From contig JAJEGJ010000070.1 in the NCBI GenBank assembly GCA_022819905.1, positions 1 to 33,545 on the forward strand: a DNA stretch of 33,545 nucleotides, written 5' to 3'. This DNA is from Alphaproteobacteria bacterium. Its GTDB lineage: Bacteria > Pseudomonadota > Alphaproteobacteria > TMED109. Below, one piece after another: positions 16,139 to 22,071 of the stretch. Under the pieces are notes generated by a model. It was not told the origin of the DNA, ran no database searches, and saw nothing but the letters and a program-made list of their open reading frames with translations. The position numbers were made by a program, and so were the translations under genes. How positions within the stretch are numbered: position 1 is the stretch's first letter; every line of letters starts with the position of its first letter.

Positions 16139-17947
16139 ATGACTACCAGAATTCTGTCTCTCGTCGCCGCTGTCGCGATGGGAGTGCTTGTCGCAGTGCC
16201 GGTTTCTGTATCGGCAAACGACGACGTCAAGGCGCTTAGCAGCGACGTCAACAACTGGGCTATGTGGGGCCGTACCTATGACGGTGCCCGGTATAGCCCG
16301 CTCTCGGAAATCAACGCCGGAAACGTCGGCGATCTCCAAGTCGCCTGGACCTTCTCCACAGGGGTCCTCCGCGGGCACGAAGGTGGCCCGATGGTGATAG
16401 GCGACACGATGTACATCCATACGCCTTTCCCGAACAAGGTATTTTCGATCAACCTCGCCGACCAGACGATCAACTGGTCGTACGTCCCCGTACAGGACCC
16501 GTCTGTCATTCCGGTGATGTGCTGCGACACGGTCTACCGTGGCCTGGCCTACGCCGAAGGCAAGATCTTCCTGCAGCAGGCGGACACCACGTTGGTCGCG
16601 CTTGACGCGAATTCCGGCGAGGTGATCTGGAGCGTGGTGAACGGAGACCCGTCTGCCGGTTCCACCAACACGAACGCCCCCATCGTTGTCAACGACAAGG
16701 TGTACACGGGGATCAGTGGCGGTGAGTTCGGTGTCCGCGGCTTCCTCGCTGCCTACAACATCAATGACGGTAGCCTGGCCTGGAAGGCCTACAGCACGGG
16801 TCCGGACGACGAGATGCTCGTTGATCCGGAAAACACCACCCACATGCTGGAACCGGTTGGCGCCAACTCCAGCTTGGACTCTTGGGAGGGAGACCAGTGG
16901 AAGATCGGTGGCGGCACCACATGGGGCTGGTACACCTACGACGCTGACCTGAACCTGATCTACTACGGCACCGGAAACCCGAGCACCTGGAACCCGGTCG
17001 TCCGTCCTGGCGACAACAAGTGGTCCATGACCATCTTCGCCCGTGACGCGGACACCGGTGTGGCCCGCTGGGTCTACCAGATGACGCCGCACGACGAATG
17101 GGACTACGACGGTATCAACGAGAGCATCCTCGCTGACATCGAGATCGACGGTGCCATGCGGCAAGTGCTCGTCCACTTCGACCGCAACGGCTTCGGCTAC
17201 ACGCTCGACCGAGCGACCGGTGAACTGCTGGTTGCCGAGAAGTACGACCCGGCCACCAACTGGGCGACGCATGTCGACATGGCAACGGGCCGTCCGCAGG
17301 TGGTCGCTGAGTACAGCACCGACCTGCAGGGTGAAGATGTCAACACGCAGAACATCTGCCCCGCCGCGCTTGGTTCAAAAGACCAGCAGCCAGCCGCGTT
17401 CTCGCCGCAGACCGGCCTCTTCTACGTGCCGACGAACCACGTCTGCATGGACTACGAGCCGTTCCGGGTCGAGTACGTGTCCGGGCAGCCGTACGTCGGT
17501 GCCACGCTGAGCATGTTCCCTGCTGGCCGGGTAACCGGCGACGGGTCCGACAACCTCGGCAACTTCATCGCGTGGGATGCCGCCAAGGGTGAGATCGTCT
17601 GGTCCGTACCGGAGCAGTTCTCCGTCTGGAGTGGCGCCCTGGCGACTGCCGGTGGCATTGTCTTCTACGGGACTCTCGACGGCCGCCTGAAGGCAGTCGA
17701 CGCTGGATCGGGCGCGGAGCTCTACAGCTTCAAGACCCCGTCGGGCATCATCGGCAACGTGAACACCTGGACCTTTGAAGGCAAGCAGTACATCGGCGTC
17801 CTGTCGGGCGTGGGCGGCTGGGCCGGCATCGGCATGGCAGCGGGCCTTGAGGGCGACACCGACGGTCTTGGTGCTGTCGGAGCGTACAGAGGCCTCAACC
17901 AGCACACCCAGCTTGGTGGCGTGCTGACCGTGTTCGCGCTCCCGTAG
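16139..17947 (+). CDS. xoxF: Lanthanide-dependent PQQ methanol dehydrogenase
   Basis: This 602-residue periplasmic quinoprotein has a signal peptide '[19 protein letters not shown]' with cleavage near 'SANDD'. It oxidises methanol (and other short alcohols) with PQQ and a metal ion. Visible active-site features are the adjacent cysteines in 'PVMCCDTV' (128-129), the metal-ligand Glu in 'SGGEFGVRG' (196), the PQQ-stacking Trp in '[12 protein letters not shown]' (262), Asn in '[11 protein letters not shown]' (280) and the pair Asp322/Asp324 in '[12 protein letters not shown]'. The second Asp replaces the Ala of calcium-type MxaF and marks lanthanide-type XoxF. I start at ATG 16139; ATG 16130 and 16121 are also possible and only lengthen the signal. 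A strong terminator follows, and the partner genes xoxG and xoxJ lie downstream. Confidence 0.95.
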   Translation: MTTRILSLVAAVAMGVLVAVPVSVSANDDVKALSSDVNNWAMWGRTYDGARYSPLSEINAGNVGDLQVAWTFSTGVLRGHEGGPMVIGDTMYIHTPFPNKVFSINLADQTINWSYVPVQDPSVIPVMCCDTVYRGLAYAEGKIFLQQADTTLVALDANSGEVIWSVVNGDPSAGSTNTNAPIVVNDKVYTGISGGEFGVRGFLAAYNINDGSLAWKAYSTGPDDEMLVDPENTTHMLEPVGANSSLDSWEGDQWKIGGGTTWGWYTYDADLNLIYYGTGNPSTWNPVVRPGDNKWSMTIFARDADTGVARWVYQMTPHDEWDYDGINESILADIEIDGAMRQVLVHFDRNGFGYTLDRATGELLVAEKYDPATNWATHVDMATGRPQVVAEYSTDLQGEDVNTQNICPAALGSKDQQPAAFSPQTGLFYVPTNHVCMDYEPFRVEYVSGQPYVGATLSMFPAGRVTGDGSDNLGNFIAWDAAKGEIVWSVPEQFSVWSGALATAGGIVFYGTLDGRLKAVDAGSGAELYSFKTPSGIIGNVNTWTFEGKQYIGVLSGVGGWAGIGMAAGLEGDTDGLGAVGAYRGLNQHTQLGGVLTVFALP

Positions 17948-18002
17948 GACCGACACGCGACATGATGACGGGCGGCGCGACCGCCGGTCACTAGTCCACT
18001 TG

Positions 18003-18040
18003 ACCGGTTGCGGCTCCCATGCCGCAACCGGTTTTTCTTT
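18003..18040 (+). terminator. Rho-independent terminator after xoxF
   Basis: A perfect 12-bp stem (18003-18014 with 18021-18032) with a six-base loop TCCCAT is followed by TTTTCTTT. It lies 55 bases after the xoxF stop and should end or strongly reduce transcription into xoxG. Confidence 0.92.
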
Positions 18041-18066
18041 GAACGCGGGATTCGGCAGGGTATACG
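18039..18066 (+). promoter_or_regulatory. Possible promoter of xoxGJ
   Basis: TTGAAC (18039-18044) and TATACG (18061-18066) are 16 bases apart, each matching four of six consensus positions. They lie between the xoxF terminator and xoxG, where a separate promoter is expected. The match is modest. Confidence 0.3.
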
Positions 18067-18118
18067 ACGGTCGTAGTCGCGATCCCTGCGCGTCCAAACA
18101 TCACACGGAGCCAGCACA

Positions 18119-18571
18119 TTGCTTCAGTATTTTCGGGTCAACGTGGTCGGCCTGGTGGCCGGAATCGTCATCGGCGGCGTGACCTTGACCTCCACGGGCG
18201 CGGCGGCAGCCGAGGACCCTCCGCCCTATGAAGGCCATATCCAGTGCGAAACGGAGGGTGACCGGAGCACTTGCCAGATTGATCTCTGGCTGACCCGGGG
18301 CTACCGGGCGTTCAGCCAGTGCCAGGTGTGTCACGGCCTGACCGGTGACGGAAGCACCATCGGGCCGAGCCTCGTTCGGAAGCTCCGCGAAATCGACCTT
18401 GATCGTTTCATGGAAGTTGTCGTGAACGGCTACGAAGGGCAGATCGGGGTGATGCCAGGCTGGGGAACCAACCCCAACGTCATGAATTACATCGATCAAC
18501 TCTATGCCTATCTCCTGGCACGGGCCGACGGAGTACTCCCGCCCGGCAGGCTGAAGCGATACGATCGATGA
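18119..18571 (+). CDS. xoxG: c-type cytochrome, electron acceptor of XoxF
   Basis: This 150-residue exported cytochrome c has a single haem-binding motif 'CQVCH' (68-72) and a likely axial Met112 in 'IGVMPGWG'. The signal segment is 'VVGLVAGIVIGGVTLTS', ending near 'GAAAAED'. Two more cysteines (43 and 52) could form a disulfide. Gene position and size fit XoxG, which takes electrons from XoxF and passes them on toward a terminal oxidase. The start is TTG 18119, set by GGAG eight bases upstream; no ATG is nearby. Its stop TGA overlaps the ATG of xoxJ as ATGA, so the two are translationally coupled. Confidence 0.9.
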   Translation: MLQYFRVNVVGLVAGIVIGGVTLTSTGAAAAEDPPPYEGHIQCETEGDRSTCQIDLWLTRGYRAFSQCQVCHGLTGDGSTIGPSLVRKLREIDLDRFMEVVVNGYEGQIGVMPGWGTNPNVMNYIDQLYAYLLARADGVLPPGRLKRYDR

Positions 18572-19455
18572 TGGTTCTCTCCTGGCCGGATGGCTGCCCC
18601 CGCTTCCCCGGGGCGGCCGGATGGTTGACGTTTGCGATTGCGCTCGCAGCAGGATGCGCCTTCCCGGTCGCGGCCGGCGGCGCCGAGCGGACGGCCTTCA
18701 AGGTCTGTGCCGACGCCAACTACCTGCCCTGGTCAAATGACCGTCAGGAGGGTTTCGAAAATCACATCGCATCGCTGTTGGCCGAGCAACTCGGCCTGCC
18801 GGTGGAATACACCTGGTTTCCACAGCGAATGGGATTCATCCGGAACACGCTTCGCGCCAGGGGCGATGACGGTGTCTACCGGTGCGACGTCGTGATGGGC
18901 CTGCCGGACGGGTTTGAACTCGCGATCACGACTGATCCCTACTACCGCTCCACTTACGCGCTCGTTTTCGTGGAGGGGCGCGGGCTTGATTCCGTCCGGT
19001 CGGCCTCGGATCTGCAGAAGCTGGACGCTTCGCAACGAAACTCCCTCAGGTTTGGTCTGGCGGAGCGCAATCCGGGGACGCTGTGGCTGGCCGAGCACGG
19101 CATGCTTAGCAGGCTTACCAAAGCCTACGCATCCCAGCATGGCGACCCCAACGTGCGACCCGGACAGCTTGAGCAGGAGGATCTGCTTGCCGGCGACATC
19201 GACCTCACGTTCATGTGGGGCCCCATCGCCGGACATTTTCTTCGAAGCAACCCCGACGTACCGATCCGGGTCATTCCCGTGGAATCACAAGCGGGCCTGC
19301 AGATGCACTTCGGCATTTCGATAGGGGTACGGTTCGGCGAACAGGACTGGAAGGCGCAGCTTCAGGCGTTGCTGGATGCCAATGCCGATTCCATCGAGGC
19401 CATCCTGCGGGAACACGCCGTTCCCCTCGTGGACGCGGAGGGGCGCCTGCTTTAG
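18568..19455 (+). CDS. xoxJ: Quinoprotein dehydrogenase-associated periplasmic binding protein
   Basis: This 295-residue protein has the fold of an ABC-type substrate-binding protein (family 3-like) and a signal segment 'LTFAIALAAGCAFPVAAGG'. The mature start 'FKVCADANYLPWSNDRQEGF' and 'CDVVMGLPDGFELAITTDPY' then 'YRSTYALVF' are the marks of the XoxJ/MxaJ family found with PQQ alcohol dehydrogenases. These proteins are thought to help activate or mature the dehydrogenase rather than import a nutrient, and no ABC permease is adjacent. The start ATG 18568 overlaps the xoxG stop by four bases; a second ATG at 18571 is in frame. It is the last gene of the island. Confidence 0.9.
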   Translation: MMVLSWPDGCPRFPGAAGWLTFAIALAAGCAFPVAAGGAERTAFKVCADANYLPWSNDRQEGFENHIASLLAEQLGLPVEYTWFPQRMGFIRNTLRARGDDGVYRCDVVMGLPDGFELAITTDPYYRSTYALVFVEGRGLDSVRSASDLQKLDASQRNSLRFGLAERNPGTLWLAEHGMLSRLTKAYASQHGDPNVRPGQLEQEDLLAGDIDLTFMWGPIAGHFLRSNPDVPIRVIPVESQAGLQMHFGISIGVRFGEQDWKAQLQALLDANADSIEAILREHAVPLVDAEGRLL

Positions 19456-19718
19456 CCCGATCTCCGTACTTCCGGTCCGAGTCCACGCCGCGCCGAAGCC
19501 GCGAGGCGCTTCAGGCTCAACACCCAAGTGCCGATCGCGCTGGTGTTCCATGCCGGCGCGTCCAGCCGCACGCTCGTGATCGCCGGCGTCACCGTCAGGA
19601 AGGTCCACACCTCGAACGCCGCCGCCTGGGACCGGCAGGCTGCACCACCAAACCGCAATCCGCGGACCCCCCGATCCAACGCCACAACCATGTCGTCGAA
19701 CCCTACCCAGACCATCAT
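19452..19718 (-). CDS. Possible hypothetical protein, unassigned
   Basis: A minus-strand frame from ATG 19718 to TAA 19454-19452 gives an 88-residue product whose stop overlaps the xoxJ stop. It includes 'AFEVWTFLTVTPAITSVRL' and 'NTSAIGTWVLSLKRLAASA', with high third-position GC and more protein-like composition than the opposite strand. I do not recognise the family and see no strong ribosome binding site. The plus strand is also open here (from 19528). This may be a relic or a chance frame. Confidence 0.25.
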   Translation of the reverse strand: MMVWVGFDDMVVALDRGVRGLRFGGAACRSQAAAFEVWTFLTVTPAITSVRLDAPAWNTSAIGTWVLSLKRLAASARRGLGPEVRRSG

Positions 19719-19855
19719 CGAGTCCGCCTTGCTCGACTCCAGGCAGGTGACGTCCTGCGCTGCAGTGCCGCATAGGTACGCCGTACAACACGCGTACGGC
19801 CCCAGCAGGGGCTCGCGCCTCCTGAAAGAGACCGAATGCCGCACCGGTGAATCTG

Positions 19856-19884
19856 TTGACATATTGGAATATGGATCATATGGT
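19856..19884 (+). promoter_or_regulatory. vapB promoter
   Basis: A perfect TTGACA (19856-19861) and TATGGT (19879-19884) are separated by 17 bases. Transcription would begin about seven bases later, at or next to the vapB ATG (19892), giving a leaderless message. Confidence 0.7.
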
Positions 19885-19894
19885 TTTCCATATG
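19877..19894. promoter_or_regulatory. Palindromic operator overlapping the vapB start
   Basis: CATATGG (19877-19883) and CCATATG (19888-19894) form a perfect 7-base inverted repeat around TTTT. An extra half-site ATATGG lies at 19869-19874. The palindrome covers the -10 box and the start codon, as expected for autorepression by the ribbon-helix-helix antitoxin. Confidence 0.65.
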
Positions 19895-20131
19895 AAGACG
19901 ACACTGAATATTGACGAAACCGTCATGCGGCAACTGCGAGAAGAGGCGGCCCGGCGGGGAACCACCATGTCGTCCCTGGTGGAAGCGGGGCTCAGGCGGA
20001 TTCTCGCGCACTCCGGATCAGACTCGGGAATCCCGGACACCCTGCCACCGTTGCCGACCTGGAGAAGCGGGGGACTCAGGGTTGACATCGCCAACCGCGA
20101 AGAGCTCTACCGGCTTCTCGACGAGGGGTGA
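19892..20131 (+). CDS. vapB: VapB-family ribbon-helix-helix antitoxin
   Basis: This 79-residue protein begins 'MKTTLNIDETVMRQLREEAA' then 'RRGTTMSSLVEAGLRRIL', a textbook ribbon-helix-helix DNA-binding domain. The toxin-binding tail is 'LPPLPTWRSGGLRVDIANRE' followed by 'ELYRLLDEG'. It should repress its own promoter and neutralise a VapC PIN-domain ribonuclease. The start ATG 19892 lies at the predicted transcription start; longer frames back to 19847 would include the promoter. Its stop is immediately followed by the GTG of a vapC that is cut off after six recognisable codons, so the antitoxin appears to be an orphan. Confidence 0.9.
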   Translation: MKTTLNIDETVMRQLREEAARRGTTMSSLVEAGLRRILAHSGSDSGIPDTLPPLPTWRSGGLRVDIANREELYRLLDEG

Positions 20132-20239
20132 GTGCTGGTCTTTGACACAAAAACCACTGGTAATCCTCAAGAACTCCATATCTTACTGTTTTACCGTAGT
20201 TTTTCTCAACACCCCGAAAAACGTAAACCCCTCCCGTAA
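20132..20239 (+). pseudogene. vapC toxin, truncated after its first codons
   Basis: GTG 20132 directly follows the vapB stop and encodes 'MLVFDT', the exact start of VapC toxins up to the first catalytic Asp (normally '..DTNV..'). From about 20150 the sequence changes to AT-rich DNA and the frame continues as unrelated residues to TAA 20237-20239. The rest of the PIN domain (about 125 residues) is missing, so no toxin can be made here. Confidence 0.75.
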
Positions 20240-20262
20240 GCGCCCCGATAGCGGATTGAAAC
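20231..20262 (+). other. Single CRISPR-repeat-like sequence after an AT-rich stretch
   Basis: The 32 bases end in GGATTGAAAC (20253-20262), the usual 3' end of type I and III CRISPR repeats, with a CCGATAGCGG core. The preceding 80 bases are AT-rich, like a leader. No second copy is seen at repeat-plus-spacer distance downstream, so this is not an array; it may be a relic or chance. The rest of the interval to 20496 holds nothing else I can support. Confidence 0.25.
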
Positions 20263-20496
20263 GAAACTGCGCGCCGCCGGGTCCACGCATGCCGCACCCG
20301 GTCAAGGGCCGGCAGCCGGGACCTTCCAACGCGGCGCCCTCGGTGCTTGCGCGTCCCGGCGCCCATGCCGCGCAGGCGACGGAAATCCCCTAACCAATCC
20401 CTTTGCAGACCCGCGCGGCGGACCCTACGTTGCCAACCTTGGCCCGGACTGCCCTGCGCGGCGCCCGGGCAGGGCCGGAACCCGGGAGAGAGCGCG

Positions 20497-20715
20497 ATGG
20501 GCAATGACAACGCCGAATTCCTGGACACGTGCGCGGCGGCGGCCTGGCTCGGTCTCTCGCACCGCACGCTGGAGGGCTACCGGGTGAGCGGGGGCGGCCC
20601 GGACTTCCACCGGTTCGGCAACCGGGTGCGCTATCGACGGTCGGACCTGGATGTGTGGGCGGCGAAGCGCCGGGCGAGCACGACGGCGCAGGCGGACCGG
20701 CTGAGGACGGCATGA
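20497..20715 (+). CDS. Small HTH DNA-binding protein (AlpA/excisionase-like, MerR-type fold)
   Basis: This 72-residue protein is a single winged-helix HTH_17-type domain: 'FLDTCAAAAWLGLSHRTLEG' (about 8-27), then 'YRVSGGGPDFHRFGNRVRY' and 'YRRSDLDVWAAKRR'. Such proteins act as excisionases or regulators on prophages, plasmids and integrative elements. ATG 20497 is preceded by GGGAGAG, a good ribosome binding site, whereas the frame upstream is not protein-like. It lies between a broken vapC and two pseudogenes, which fits a decayed mobile element, but no integrase is seen. Confidence 0.8.
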   Translation: MGNDNAEFLDTCAAAAWLGLSHRTLEGYRVSGGGPDFHRFGNRVRYRRSDLDVWAAKRRASTTAQADRLRTA

Positions 20716-20836
20716 GAACGGGTGCGACAGGCTCGAACGCCGTCCGCCCGGGATGGCCTGTCGGAGGCCCGCCTGGACGTCGCCGCGACGTTGACGGGGC
20801 TGCGTCAGGGGTGGACGAAAGCGTCCGGTTGAGGGT

Positions 20837-21441
20837 TCACGCCTCGCCCGGGCGTGGCATGCGGTAGCCGACGCCGCGCTCGTTGAAGATGTCGGCGGGG
20901 CGCGCGGCTTCGTCGTCGAGCTTCGCGCGGAGCTGCCGGACGAACGCGCGCACGCGGTCGGTGTCGGTGGGCTCGCGCGCGTCCCACGCCTGGCTCAGCA
21001 GCGACTCCGACGTCACCACCTGTCCGGCGCTGACTGAGAGGATGCGCAGAATTTCGTACTCGGTGGCGGTGAGCGCCACTGCGTGCCCGTTCACCGTCAC
21101 CCGGCGGCGCACGTAGTCGATGGCGAGCGCACCGAGTACGAAGGGCGCCGAGCCCGCGCGGGCGCGCAGCGCCGCCCCGACCCGCGCGGGGAGCTCGTTG
21201 GCAGAGAAGGGCTTGACGATGTAGTCGGCGGCGCCGGCCTCGAAGGCGCGCGTGATGGTCTCGTCGCGGCCGTAGCCGGAGATGAAGATGACGGGCAGGT
21301 CGGAGAGTTCCGGGATCTCGGCCATGAGCTCGATGCCGCCGGTCCCGGGCAGCATGAGGTCGAGCAGCACGAGCTTGGGCTTTTCCGCGCGGATGAGGTC
21401 GGCAATCTCGCCCGGTCGGCGGTGACCCGCACGGCGTAGAA
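20837..21441 (-). pseudogene. OmpR-type response regulator, 5'-truncated and frameshifted
   Basis: The C-terminal two thirds are intact: phospho-acceptor Asp in 'LVLLDLMLPGTGGIEL', 'VIFISGYGRDE', Lys in 'DYIVKPFSANEL', then a winged-helix DNA-binding domain from 'YVRRRVTVNGHAVALTATEY' to 'FNERGVGYRMP'. Upstream of 'GEIADLIRAEKPK' the frame is broken near 21411-21416, where restoring one C would join 'YAVRVTAD' to 'PGEIADLI'. Beyond that, a stop codon (21444-21442) and the start of the HU pseudogene replace the missing first 25 or so residues with the acidic Asp pair. An in-frame ATG at 21454 could still yield a shortened protein without the acidic pocket. No sensor kinase is adjacent. Confidence 0.75.
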
Positions 21442-21664
21442 TTAAGAGGGACATCGTGGAGCGCGTCGCTGACGAGGCCGGGATCGCGAGACGGACGGCG
21501 GAGGCGGCCGTCGGCGCCGTGTTCGCCTCCATGGCGGAGGCTTGGCGCGCGGGGAGGATGTCGCCGTCACGGGCCTCGGCAGGTTTGCGAGCAAGGACCG
21601 GCCGGCGCGCGAGGGCAGGAACCCGAGAACCGGCGAGCGCCTCAACGGACATGAACGGGATTGA
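21441..21664 (+). pseudogene. HU-family DNA-binding protein, frameshifted and C-terminally truncated
   Basis: The plus strand encodes 'KRDIVERVADEAGIARRTAE' then 'AAVGAVFASMAEA' in one frame. After a one-base loss near 21537-21545 it continues in another as 'LARGEDVAVTGLGRFASKD' and 'REGRNPRTGERLN', ending at TGA 21662-21664. Together these are the N-terminal helices and beta arm of HU (including the 'GRNPRTGE' motif). The C-terminal 'PSFKAGK'-type strand and helix are missing, and the expected initiator is ATT (21441). The gene cannot make normal HU. Confidence 0.78.
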
Positions 21665-21950
21665 GGCCGCAGGGAGGCCGATCCCGACACGCCGGAAACC
21701 CGGGCGCGAACTGGCGGTGCGCGGGACCGGCGATCCGCGATCGCTTTGCTTGCCAGTGTAAATCGGGTAAAGATCGCAGGGAGTTGGTCATGCGGTCCCC
21801 GGCTGAGCTGCGCATATCGCGCGCCGGGAGTCGCCTTCACCGGGTTTGGAGGGGGTCATGGTGGGAGTTGCGAAGCGGGTCTGGTCTGGCGTTTGCGCCG
21901 CCGTCGCGGGCCGGAGCCTCGACACCGGGAAGCCGTCCTCGTCGCGGGGG

Positions 21951-21985
21951 TTGACAAACGCCGCTGAGGGTTCGGAGAGTATAAT
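21951..21985 (+). promoter_or_regulatory. Consensus -35 and -10 boxes upstream of the giant gene, wide spacing
   Basis: TTGACA (21951-21956) and TATAAT (21980-21985) are both perfect sigma-70 hexamers, but 23 bases apart instead of about 17. The pair is the best promoter candidate for the giant gene, though the spacing may make it weak or dependent on an activator. The rest of the interval 21665-22071 holds no other supported feature besides the tandem repeat. Confidence 0.5.
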
Positions 21986-21986
21986 A

Positions 21987-22050
21987 GTCGCCGGGTCGCC
22001 GGGTCGCCGGGTCGCCGGGTCGCCGGGTCGCCGGGTCGCCGGGTCGCCCA
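21987..22050. repeat. Tandem 8-bp repeat in the leader of the giant gene
   Basis: GTCGCCGG is repeated seven times without error from 21987 to 22042, followed by a partial eighth copy (GTCGCCCA, 22043-22050). It begins one base after the TATAAT box and ends 21 bases before the giant gene's ATG, so it would form the start of the 5' untranslated region. An ATG at 22050 directly after it opens a 24-codon frame that overlaps the giant gene start. Confidence 0.95.
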
Positions 22051-22071
22051 TGCTGCGTCCGCGTGACGGCG

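Noticed and set aside
20231-20496. A CRISPR array
   Set aside because: Only one repeat-like sequence is present; no second copy occurs at a repeat-plus-spacer distance and no cas gene is in the window.
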